From Pohlia nutans (lineage: Eukaryota; Streptophyta; Bryopsida; Bryales; Mniaceae): a stretch of DNA of 64,000 nt. The translations under genes and the position numbers were made by a program. The stretch is from assembly GCA_022496805.1 (NCBI GenBank), contig CM040094.1, positions 2,937,501 through 3,001,500 on the forward strand, written 5' to 3'. Each line of letters begins with the position of its first letter. The stretch's first letter is position 1. Positions 11,121 through 21,951 of this stretch are shown piece after piece. The notes beneath the pieces were generated by a model. It was not told where the DNA came from. It ran no database searches and was given only the letters and a program-made list of their open reading frames with translations.

Positions 11121-13846
11121 TGCTACCAATTTCTGCGATATGAAAGCAATACAAAACATTATGGTTTCTAGGGATTACTTGCTTTGAAATTTCATCTTGG
11201 GGTTTTTTAATTATAAGAGTAATTTGAAAATGCAGTTGTTTGGTTAAAGAAGTCCAAATTTGACTTATGTTTGTTCAATTGACATTGGCAGATCATTGTA
11301 TGATATTTAGAGTCGATGGATTATACGACGACCTCGAGTGAATGAAGTATCGTCAATCGGGAGAAGAAGATTATTATACATATGAGCATGTCGTAGTGGA
11401 GCAGTAATATAGATCGAGAATATAGGCAAGGGAGAACCCTTTGATGTAGTAGGATAGTGCAAATATTATTTACTTTAAAGTGTATGCCTTCATTTTTATG
11501 AAAAAGAAGCGTTTTGTTTTGACTTTGTATCAAATTGTACTTAAAAAGAAATATTGCACATTATGTATAATTTTCTTTTAATCCATGGAAAATTCAATAT
11601 AAACAAATGTAATATTGCTATTTAAAAAATGAGAATATATGAAATTTTAGAAGGGAAAAATTTCAAAAAAGTGCAAATTTTGCTCCGTCATGGCCATCGG
11701 ACAATGCACTTGGCCAAATGCAAAAATTCCTAATTCAATGTTAGAAGGAATCTTCAATTTTAACTTTCAAATTTTGTAATTAAATATTGGTGATATTATT
11801 AGTTAATCAAACCGTACAAATGGAATCTAAAATTCAAAATCTAGAACTTTCATTTGTATATTAATTCCAAACTATTTTTCTAAATAGTAGTTTATAATGC
11901 TTTTACTCAAATTGTCGATTCCAAAGACACCCTGGTATGTTTAGGAGTTAACTTCCTCCTGACTTAGTTTAGTCATGCATTTGATATACTAGGACTCCCT
12001 GTGAGTAAGGTGAGTGGGCCCTAAATCGAAACTTTAAACATTGTCTATATATTGTAATTTGAAGTGCAATGTGATAGTTTGAATGAATTAGCAAATTGAA
12101 TAAGTTATGAATTTTTAAAGTTTGAAATTTTCAAAGGCCTTTTGATGGATTGTGAAAACGCATACTATACATGGATTCTGCTTTTAGACCGTTTAACCAA
12201 GCACGACGTAAACAATCACAATAGAAAATCATATGGTACCACAAGATTTCATCTTGTAATTCAAATTTCGTGAATCGCAATAAAATGTCTCTGATACAAC
12301 TTACTCCATCCGGGTCTTAAAATAATTCTAGTTAAACTCCTTTTTAAATGCGTTAATCATAAACAATTTAGTATATGTAATATGCTTGATATACACAATC
12401 TAGGAATCTCATGATTCAAACATTTTGTGTATTGACTTTCAATTAATTCATAATCACAATGTAGAAATCAAAAGAAATAATGGGGAAAACATCATAATTT
12501 TCTCCAAATACAAAAATTTATAACTTTAAGACAATGTTCAAGTGATTCTTATTAAAAAATTCTTCCAGGTGGAGTTTAACTTAAATTGACATAATTTAAA
12601 TTATATTGAAAAGTAGATTTATTGTGGTATTTTAAACTTTATTTTTATTTTTTCATAAACATATCTATTTGTTCCGGGCAGCCCATTAAAATGGTAATTT
12701 AACTATGTAAGAGTTCAAAATAAAGGTACAACAATATATTTGCATTTGTTTGGCTAGTTACTTGTCAAACATCGTATCATGATATCATTTTGTTTTTGAA
12801 AAAATTGTAGTTAGTTACCTATCAAACTTCATATCATGATATTTGAGCAACATGTGGGCATTTTTCTGTAGTAGGTAACAAAACTTGGGAAAAGGAAAAA
12901 TCAAAAAAAAAGAAAAAAAAACTTGTATGAGTAACTTATTGTGCAACTTGCACATGAATTGACATGAAACTTGAACCTCGGCCTTCAATTCAAGTGCACT
13001 TGTTTGTACCTTTCTATGCAAATTTGTTTGTTTACTTAGCGCTCTATTTATTTTTCTTCTTAAGTCTACACAGATGAAGATTGAGGCAATTTTCCTTGCC
13101 GTTTTCTTCTTTCAGTTCATGACGGGGTCAATGAGATAAGTTCCATTCCCAGATAAAGACCTTGCTCTCGCATTTATTGTAAGGCATCTCAGCATGCCCC
13201 TTGTTGCGAGCAACATCCGCGCGATGAGTGTTGCAACACATCATCGCCACTGTTACAGAAAAGATGGCCTTCACATGGGCCCTCAAAAATCTCTTTATGG
13301 GTTCCCATGATTGCTTTTAAATTATGCGTTTGGGACCAAGCGCATGATTATATGACCAAGTGCGCAAATAGCGAATTGTGTGTTATTGGTGAAACGAAGA
13401 AGGGATACTATTCTCAATAGTTGGTGATTAAATGTATGATATCAATTCTTACACCTTGTATGTTAAACACACAAAAATACCATGTTGCAACCCAAATGTG
13501 TCTTCTTAGACCTTTAAGAGTTAAATGATCTCCAAGCTTTATGAGATTTTTGGTATTTTGAAAGAATATTACTCATAATTTCAACTCCGTTGAACCAAAT
13601 AGGATTTATTAAATGCCAAACCGAGCATATTTGAGGCACCTATACTTTTTTCATAATAGAACCAAGAAAATTTAAAGAGAATCTGAAGATTGTGGGTGTT
13701 CATTACAATGGAATCTTCTTTTCCGTCATTTGCTAAAAAGAAACCAAAAAGGAAAAAGGAATACAGTACACCTCAAAAAGTCCAGGACGGTAAATTATGG
13801 ACGACATGTTCCGTGTGGGAATGGTCATCCTCTATCGATGCCCAGC
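11121..13846. other. AT-rich DNA without recognisable gene
   Basis: No credible open frame. A segment at 13390-13440 (GGTGAAACGAAGAAGGG...) reappears at 53301-53352, another sign of shuffled dispersed repeats. Otherwise I see nothing. Confidence 0.45.
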
Positions 13847-14060
13847 CTCGTCTCTAAGGGTTCGTCGGTTTATGACTTGCGCCTCCTGCCCGTCCCTTGC
13901 CCTGCCCGACCTGGCGCCGGTTCCGGCTCAGGCGTTCCCCCGCCTCCGTTCCCGTTCTCGGCTCCCTTTCCAGCAGCACGCGGTTCCCAGCCGGCCTCCG
14001 TTCCCACACGTTCCCTCGCCGTTCCCCCGCCCCGATACCCTCCCCGATACCCTCGCCTAG
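13847..14060. repeat. GC-rich inverted-repeat arm, left
   Basis: CTCGTCTCTAAGGG at 13847 is inverted at 17346-17359, and the arms match over roughly 210-260 bp, including CCCCGATACCCTCCCCGATA. The arm is rich in a CGTTCCC-type short repeat and is far more GC-rich than its surroundings. The long inverted arms resemble those of Mutator-like elements, but no transposase lies between them. Confidence 0.7.
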
Positions 14061-14544
14061 AAAACAATCTTTTAGTGAATACAAATATTTCAAGGGTGAT
14101 TTTATTTCAATTTTCAGAGGAATGTTTCAAACCTGCAGATTGTTCCCAACATGTCCAATTTATTTTCTTTCTCAATTTCCTCATAGCAGCATCGATAGAT
14201 AGTCTTGACAGATAGACCACAACCCTGATAGTTAGCAACATCGATAGGTAGACCACAAAAACCCATTTGAAAAACTTCAGTGTAACTACATCAAGTCGTG
14301 ACACTTGTGTATCGGTATTTTGTTCATAATTCTACCGAAAAAATTGGTCTCCTTGTGAGCAATTGATTATTCTCCTTCTTGAAAGATATCTTGCTACAAT
14401 GATACTAGCTGATTACATTCTCAAAATCCTGTGGTCGCGCCTGGTGGACAATTCCTCCGTCTTTTGGATGTCTGTTGGCCTGAAGTTCATTGTTGTGGAT
14501 ACTTTATCTGGAGAATTTAGATTGACTCAGCTACTACGATTCAT

Positions 14545-14940
14545 TAAGGTTGATTGTTCTAAAACCACCAACTTAAGCAATCTGGCCTATTTTTGGCAAT
14601 GCTAAATTCGAAAAAAAAATATGGCCGCATTCGAAATAGGTTTTGATGAGGATTGCAAAAATTTACAACATCTAATTTGCATTTGTCAATTTTATACAAA
14701 ATTTCAAAGTGGAAAGTAACCTGTGACCCAAATCACACCTCTAGTTTCCCCATGTCCACACCATGTGGTATTTTCACTCATAATGATACCCAAAACCAAC
14801 AACTATTTCTTCGCAATGCTTGGCCTCCTTGAATAGTGGAATTGGTGGTTTTGGGTTTCAACCGTGGTGACCCCGGGAAGAAAAGTCTACATGTCATAAT
14901 TCATAAGGACGAGGTGGTGGTTTTAGGACATCCTACCTTA
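14545..14940. mobile_element. MITE, TAAGGT...CTAAAACCACC family
   Basis: The inverted ends are TAAGGTTGATTGTTCTAAAA at 14545 and its imperfect complement ending at 14940. A 23-bp near-identical sequence lies directly left of the element (14522-14544) and again 10 bp after its right end (14950-14972). The interior includes the segment CATAATGATACCCAAAACCA, also found at 27677-27706. Non-coding. Confidence 0.65.
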
Positions 14941-16306
14941 CAAATTCACTTGACTCAGCTACTATGATTCATAATCCATTCTGAATTAAATATGAAATGA
15001 AAGCATATATTATTCACTATTAGCAGTTCATGTTTACACATTTTATATAAGAGAATATTGCATTAGAATTTTTTTGTATAGATTATATAGAGTATAGTCT
15101 TATAATACAATTAAAATTTATTATATTTGTTATGTGATTTGTTACTCATCTAAATAGAATACAACTTCATAGGATTTATACTGTTAACAATTCAAGATCA
15201 CAACAAAATAGTATTCTATAGAAAGCAAATGAGCGATAATAACGAGTACAATAAAAAAGATTCACTAATATCCCACTTACATTGCATTTACATAACTAGC
15301 AAGTTTCTCGTCATGCACAAATTCTTGGACCTAAGTAGAAGTTGCATCCCAGATTAACCATTTATTTTTTAATTATATTCCTAAATTTCATTCAACCTAG
15401 CATTCAAAAGAGTCACACACCTCATAGAAGTCAAAATTTACATGTAATAAAGATATCATTCAACTCAGAAAGGCTATTTAGATATATTTTACTATTTTGA
15501 TGAGTATTTTCCCTATCTCTTTAAAAGTGGGTCTTTCTAAAGGGTCCGAGTGCCAACATTGGGCAAGTAACTTTTTTATTCTAGAATCAACATAATCAAG
15601 CAACAATTGAGTTAACTGAAGAAGCCCATCTAACCTCCCTTTTTTCTACATCTAGCCTCTTTTTTGAGTTAGACTTGGGTTGAATAGTGTCGTGTCATAG
15701 CTTGTCCCCTTGTGGGCCATGGGCTTGGAGCTTTGGTAGGAGGTTTGGGAGTCATTGCGAGGTGTGGAGAATAATGATAGTGGCTTGTTTTAGATTATCT
15801 CCCAACTCATCATAAATTAGTTTTGGTCTATTTATATTTCAATACGAGTTCAAGAGGAGTTCAAGAGGAGTTCACTAAAACTTTCCTCTTTGAGCTGACT
15901 TTTCGGTTAACTCTAATGCAACATAGGTCTCTCACCTCTAAGAATAATATCATACTCATGATCCACAATGTCTCCAAAAGAGATGCGACCTGTCAAAACT
16001 TCATAAGAAGTCATGAATTGCGTAACCATACATATCAATCTACTTTCTCTGACCATGTAGTTTGAATCCACACATTAGGATCTCTGACTTTATCCTTCAA
16101 AGCTCACATTCAACACTTCAAGATACTAAAATCAGCTGCAACTCATCAACACACGATGATTGTGCAATGAGAATTTTACTCATCATTCTACTTCCGCTGG
16201 AGAGGAATTAAAGAGATAAAGGAACCACCAAAGCACTCTCAAATACGAGTATAAAAGTTCAAGAATGATTTGTTCTTCGCAATGTTGTGGCCTGGATTGG
16301 TTATGT
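14941..16306. other. AT-rich interior of the inverted-repeat structure
   Basis: No coding signal. Small open frames here lack any family resemblance. A direct duplication of AGTTCAAGAGG at about 15847-15870 is the only local structure seen. Confidence 0.4.
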
Positions 16307-16810
16307 CCAGTGATCTCAAAACTGGCTAAAATTAGCTGGATTTAAAATTAAAAAATGGGGATTCCAATCATACAAAGAAAGAAAATGACAAAAGAACTGA
16401 AATATAGCGAAAATGCTCATCATGATATAAATATGTAGCAACTTCAAGAGGTGATATCCACGGATATCATCATGGTATCACCTTAATATATCAAGGGTAT
16501 TGCCGGATATTACAGAGGTATGGTGAGTATTGTATGCACTAGGTAGCAAAAGTAGATACCATTTATGTGGGAGGTCGCATAATGTTCTAAATGTCATAAA
16601 GTGTTAGGGTCTTATACAGTTACAACCTTACTTCTAGCTAGGCTCGGAGTCCAATGTGTCTCCTTCTTTGTTCGGTCCTGCATCGGGTTCTTGCCCTGGC
16701 CGGTTTTCGGCTGGGGGTCACCTTGTCTCCCTTTTTTTCTCTGGAATTGAGTTTTCAATTTGTTTCAAAAAAAATTAAAAAATGTCATAAAGTGGTTCTG
16801 AGATCACTGG
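16307..16810. mobile_element. 504-bp TIR element with 6-bp target duplication
   Basis: CCAGTGATCTCA starts at 16307 and its complement TGAGATCACTGG ends at 16810; the inverted match extends to about 16 bp with one mismatch. Both ends are flanked by TTATGT (16301-16306 and 16811-16816). Non-coding. Superfamily unassigned; the target duplication may be part of a longer one. Confidence 0.75.
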
Positions 16811-17097
16811 TTATGTCATCAGATATTATGCCTTACAGGTGGGCTCATAAAGAAATTAAAAAGCTACCAGTCTAAGCTGCCATAAGATATCATGTTACTT
16901 TGACTGCGAAATCAAGAGACAGTTTCGATGTTGAGAACGGAAAGTAACCCTAACTAATGTGCACAGTTGCAGATTCTGCTGGTTCTGAATCTGCTTCAAC
17001 GTCAATGGCCAGTTCAATGACTGAACCATCCCCAATATGCTCCCAGTTTGCTCCCAGTTTTCGCACGCCGCAATTCCCAACAGAGTACATCGAAGGC

Positions 17098-17359
17098 CAT
17101 TATCGGGGAGGGTATCGGGGCGGGGGAACGTCTAGGGAACTCGTGGGAACGGCTGGGGAACTCGTGGGAACTCGGCCGGCTAACAACAGCGGAGCGATCT
17201 GCGGGCGGGGCAACGACTGGCCGGTGGAGAACGGGAACGCGGGGGAACGGAGTCGGGGGAACGGAGGCGGGGGAACGGGTGCAAAGGGAGAACGGTTTAG
17301 GCTTGCGGGCAGGGCAACGACAGGCGCAAGTCCTGCACCGACGAGCCCTTAGAGACGAG
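17098..17359. repeat. GC-rich inverted-repeat arm, right
   Basis: This is the inverted partner of 13847-14060. It carries many copies of GGGGAACG-like units and ends in CCCTTAGAGACGAG at 17359. Outside both arms lie similar nonamers (ATGCCCAGC on the left, ACGCCCAGT two bases beyond the right arm), which may be a decayed 9-bp target duplication. The arm ends about 330 bp upstream of the phosphatase start codon. Confidence 0.65.
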
Positions 17360-17685
17360 CGACGCCCAGTTCTCTTACAGCCACTTCTTCTTCCATTGAT
17401 TTCCATCGCCACCGCCTCGATTCATGTTCTCATGAAGGTGCGAATTCCTATTTCTCGCTTTTTGAACTTATATTTTCTACGAATTTGAGGTTTTTTCCTT
17501 CTTTCTTTTTTCTTTCTTTAAACTTCTTTGATGAAATTTAGGAGGACAATAGGTGAATTATTCATTGTATTGCGAAATCGACTGTTCGCCTGGCCAGTTT
17601 TATCTCGCTGTAATACGAGTTTCAAATCCTTTTTTCAGTTTCAAACGGTTTATGATTTCCTTGGTTGTAGGGAGATTTGAGAGAA
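17360..17685 (+). promoter_or_regulatory. Putative 5' leader and leader intron of the phosphatase gene
   Basis: Pyrimidine-rich sequence at 17375-17437 could be transcribed leader. A possible leader intron runs from the donor AAG/GTGCGA at 17438 to the acceptor TTGTAG ending at 17670, 16 bases before the ATG. No TATA box is certain. The region directly abuts the GC-rich repeat arm. Confidence 0.35.
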
Positions 17686-20600
17686 ATGGCACAGACATGG
17701 TTGATTGTGTTGGCGATGGTGGTAATCGTCGTGGCGAATGGCGTCGTTGCGGCGCCTTACGTGCGGCCACCGGCTCGGAAGGCACTCTCGTTCTGGGGCG
17801 GGTGTAAGAAAGCCTCGGAAACTCAACAGGTGATGATTCTTGCTTGGGGTTAGGGTTTCAAATTTAATTTCTACGGCTGCATCTTTGTTCCACTCTAATA
17901 TATTCGAAAAGAAATCTTCATAACATTCTAGAGCAGTCACTCTTCTTCAGTGTAGACTCGAATTGAAAAAAAAATAAAAATAAACTCCAATGGAGTTATC
18001 CGTAAAGTCACCTTGGATTTGAAGAATCAACAAAGAATTTTGCTTTATTATACTCTTATTTGTTCACTCCAAATAGTTAGAAGGTGTGAAAGATCTTGAT
18101 TATTAGGTGTAAGAGGTGTGTAAGAGTTTGGTGGTCTTCAAAAAATTTCAAAAGTTTTTTAGCACCAAGAAAGGAGCAATGGTGTTATTTTTGAGTTATA
18201 GAGAGCAATGGTGTTATTTTTGTTTTGCCATTTAAAGAGGCTATTATTCCTTCTTTCTTTTTTTTCAAAAATCCTTTGTATCTATTAGCCAGCTCAAATT
18301 TTATGTAGCAATTTGGCTAAAAATAGCAACAAATTCACTGGTAGAGAACTTAGGAAATTTTAAATAATCAAGGATTTGCCTGTCCTAAGCTCAAGATTGT
18401 GTCCTAAAGGAATCTAGATTCTTTTCCATTGAGAGATCCAAGGGCGTTGAGGCAGCTCCTCAAGAATGTTGCTACAATCTCTCAGAACATCTGCCTGACT
18501 ACCACTGTGAGCCAAAAAGAGGAATCCAGATTTATTTTTTGTTGAGTTCATGTTATGTCTGCAAAGGTAGATGTGGCTCACATTAGAGTTATTTGTTTCC
18601 TCTCATCTAGGACCGTAAGTGAGGGTCAAACTCGAATTTCCACGCCGGATTGCGAGAGGTCCACGTCACCCTAAACCAATCACAAGATGACATGTGGCAC
18701 TTTCGAACAAAAAGTAATTGATTTCTGTCGACACTGACGGTACATGTTTGCCTGTGAGCTCATCCGACAATTAGAAATGGAATAAATTGTTTCAAAAGTG
18801 GTTCAATATTTAGTACTCCGGACTTTCTTGTGCCGTAGTGGAAGGGGTGCACGCTGTGTAATGTTATGTATTAATTTTTGAATAATTGAGGTCTGTCATA
18901 TCATTAGTGGTACTAAATTGTGATGCTGTGTACCAGGTGCATATTTCATTAGCAGGGCCGAAGCATATGCGAGTTTCATGGATGAATCCTACAAATGCTA
19001 AAAACAAGGCACCGGTGGTTCAGTATGGTTTAACTTCAGGGAACTATACCTCCACGGCTATTGGAACGTCCGAGAGTTACTCGTTTCTTCTCTACTCATC
19101 TGGGACCATGAATCATGTTGTCATTGGTCCTCTGCAAGACAGCACAACCTATTACTACAAGTGTGGAGGTGCAGGTGAAGAATACGAGTTCAAAACTCCT
19201 CCACCTCTAGGGCCGGATGTTCCCATCAACTTAGCCATTGCTGGTAAGTGCTTTCTGGAAGGCTTAAACCCCGAAGCGTCCATTGTGTATTTTCTGTACT
19301 GAAGGAAAATTGGACCCCCTGCCCCAAAGCATCTGTTTGTGTGAAAATGACTTCAGTTTGACACGATCGACACTGTTGATCTTGTAGTATAGAACAAGAG
19401 CTTTATAATGATGTCTTGCAATCGGAAAACCAAGGTAAAACGAGAAAATGCCACCGTTACAAAGTTCATTGATGTAGATGGCCATATTGTGCGTTTTAGA
19501 CGCTTAGGGGTTAATATTGAAGCAGAGCATGTTGGTATGCGAGGGAGATGATTATTTGCAGGAAGACTTGTTGAATCCTTTTCATATGTATTTGATTGCA
19601 ATACCATAGGATATGTTAAATTTCGATGCTTTAAATAATGAACAATATCACGAGGGTATATAACGCCAATCTAATCTATGCAGGAGATTTGGGTCAAACT
19701 GGATGGACAAAATCCACTTTAGAACACATGGGGAACTCCAACTATGACGTACTGCTACTTGCTGGAGACTTATCATACGCAGACTACTACCAGCCGTCTT
19801 GGGATTCGTTTGGCGAGCTTGTTGAGCCTTACGCCAGTGCTAGACCTTGGATGGTAACAAATGGAAACCATGATATTGAGGTGCTTCCGGTTTTTGTTGA
19901 AGGATTCCGTGCATTCAACACAAGGTGGCAGATGCCGCACAAAGAAAGTGGATCCGATTCCAACTTGTATTACTCCTTTGACGTTGCTGGGGTTCATGTT
20001 ATCATGCTTGGTTCGTACACAGACTTTGATGAAGGCTCTGCTCAAAATACGTGGCTACAGGTAAAGATGACTACTTCTCATCTTTGTTGCCTGAAAAAAT
20101 GAACTCATGAAAACATTTCTCCGTTATTAGTAATTCATGCTCAAATTGCTTTGAAAACTGAGAAATCTAAGCCCGAGGGGCTTGGTATGTTCTTCAAGGG
20201 TTAAGAAGTTATCTTTGTTTGATTTCGTTCTTCTGGTTTGTTCATTATATCATCTACCATTGTTATTCTGATCAATAATTGATTGCGTATTGCAGTCAGA
20301 TCTGATGAATTTGGACAGGAGTAGAACGCCATGGGTCATTGTGGTTCTACATGCTCCGTGGTACAACACAAACCATGCTCATCAGCATAATGGAGATGCT
20401 ATGAAGCTGGCATTGGAACAAATGCTATACGAGGCTCATGTAGACATCCTCATTGGAGGCCATGTGCATGCCTACGAACGCACGGTACACTTTCCTCTAT
20501 TTGTCAATTGGCCACTTTCCCAGGTGTAACGTCCATTATCACTTGATTGAAATGCATGCAATGGGTTTATCACTTGATTGTAAAGGTTGCTATTGAGCTG

Positions 20601-21370
20601 CTACTGACGAAGTGAAGGATTCATCAAGCATTATACATAAATTGCATAGCTAAATTAATTAAAACTTTGAAGCTGTTTGCGATCTGAAGATGATACTCCA
20701 GTTCTTGGGGCCTGGTTTTCCTGTTCGTGTGTGCACACGAAAGTCTACTCAACATTGACTAACATGACCATCGACTGTGGGTGTTGGAAAACAGGCACGG
20801 GTCTATGCAGACAAAGTAGATCCCTGTGGCATTATGCACATCACTGTGGGAGATGGCGGCAACCGGGAAGGTCTTGCCAGAAAGTGCGTCTTTCATCTCG
20901 ACTTATTTGAAGGCTAATATTATTTTCTATGTTCTTCATGCCGCTTTTTCAAAGATAGTGATTGCTGCATGATTTGGCCCTGTTGGTTTTGCCCCTGCAT
21001 GATTTGGCCCTGTATGTACGTTGCTGTTACATATTGCTCTTCCTCCAGAGCATGGTTTAGTTGTGAGAATTATACATATTGTTGTATTGATCTTGAGCTT
21101 GAAATGTGGATTATGTGCAGGTTCAAAGATAATTCGCCGGATTGGTCTGTATTCCGAGAGGCCAGTTTCGGACACGCGGAGCTCAAGGTTGTGAATGCAA
21201 CTCATGCGCACTGGACTTGGCACCGGAACGATGACGATGAAGCTGTTCTTGCTGACGAGTTTTGGATCACGAGCCTGAGTGCTGGTCATTCCGAATGCTC
21301 CTTTCAACAGCCCAGCACTCGGAGGATTTTGAAGCCTGCCTCTTTGCGTGTTGGGAAGGGTTTGTATTAG
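17686..21370 (+). CDS. PAP: Plant-type purple acid phosphatase, six coding exons
   Basis: Binuclear-metal phosphatase that releases phosphate from phosphomonoesters, usually secreted or vacuolar. Coding exons are 17686-17829, 18937-19243, 19684-20060, 20296-20484, 20795-20883 and 21121-21370, all with GT-AG introns and consistent phase, giving 451 residues (plant enzymes are usually 430-470). Residues 1-23 form a signal peptide ([19 protein letters not shown]). A fibronectin-like N-terminal domain contains [15 protein letters not shown]. All seven metal ligands are present: D152 in GDLG, D179 and Y182 in GDLSYAD, N212 in GNHD, H295 in LHAPWYN, and H332 and H334 in GHVHAYER. The C-terminus has [10 protein letters not shown] and [16 protein letters not shown] replaces the more common GNHE, a conservative change. 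The gene appears intact. Introns 2 and 3 carry piggyBac-type MITE sequence. The start is set by the signal peptide and by agreement with the family. Confidence 0.93.
19264..19514. mobile_element. Short piggyBac-type MITE in phosphatase intron 2
   Basis: The left end is TTAAACCCCGAAGCGTCC (19264) and the right end GACGCTTAGGGGTTAA (ending 19514). They match inverted over about 15 bases with one inserted A and one substitution. TTAA borders both sides, and the interior is non-coding. It lies wholly within the intron 19244-19683. Confidence 0.6.
20086..20204. mobile_element. Remnant of piggyBac-type MITE family P2 in phosphatase intron 3
   Basis: The sequence from ATTCATGCTCAAATTG to TTCAAGGGTTAA matches the right half of the elements at 44997-45219 and 29369-29595, including AAAACTGAGAAA and AAGCCCGAGGGG. 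The left end is lost. TTAA is at 20201-20204. Confidence 0.5.
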
Positions 21371-21726
21371 ACCAGTTAGCTTTAAACAAATGTATCATTC
21401 AAGCTATGCATAACTGATTAGATATATAAACCAGCAAAGTCCTGAATCCTCACACTAGTACTATTATAGCAGTTGGAAAATTTAGTGCTGGCTGAATGGA
21501 TGTTTCCATTCAATTAGAGACTGTTCTTGCATAAACCTTGTATTTCATAATCATGTAAATAAAGAGTGACTGAAATTTGCCTATAAAAATGGTATCGTGA
21601 ATTTGACACGGTAATTCAAAGAATCTTTACGGAAAAGAGTGTTGCTTTTCACGTTGCTTTCGCCATTTGAGTGTCCATAATCGAATTTTTTTGGTGTCAA
21701 AAACGTCAAAAGACTGTCAAACACTA
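21371..21726. other. 3' flank of the phosphatase gene
   Basis: Probably contains the 3' UTR. AATAAAG-like signals occur near 21558. Nothing else is recognisable. Confidence 0.4.
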
Positions 21727-21951
21727 TAAGGTAGACATACCTTAAACCACCACGACACCTAACAACCACCAACTTTTGCGCCCCTCTTTCATTTCAAGAA
21801 GGAAATGTAGGCTTTCATTACATGACTTATGCATCAATTGCTCAAAAGTTAAGTCATGTATTGACAACTTACATTTCCTCCTTAAAATGAAGAAAGGGTG
21901 TAGAAGTTGGTGGTTTTAAGTGTTGTGGTGGTTTCAGGTACGCCTACCTTA
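21727..21951. mobile_element. Fold-back MITE (225 bp, nearly entire inverted repeat)
   Basis: The ends are TAAGGTAGACATACCTTAAA and its imperfect complement ending CCTACCTTA at 21951. Inverted similarity continues almost to the centre (about 21843): CAACCACCAACTT, GGAAATGTA and TACATGACTTA each have inverted partners. RNA from it would form a long hairpin with ~105-110-bp arms. The end sequence belongs to the family at 14545-14940 and 27304-27600. Confidence 0.75.

Noticed and set aside
11941..11955. TTTAGGAGTTAA as another piggyBac-type end
   Set aside because: No matching TTAACCCCTAA-type partner is found within a reasonable distance upstream.
13730..14215. 161-codon Pro/Ser/Arg-rich frame
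   Set aside because: It is a translation of the GC-rich inverted-repeat arm; the other arm gives equally long meaningless frames on both strands.
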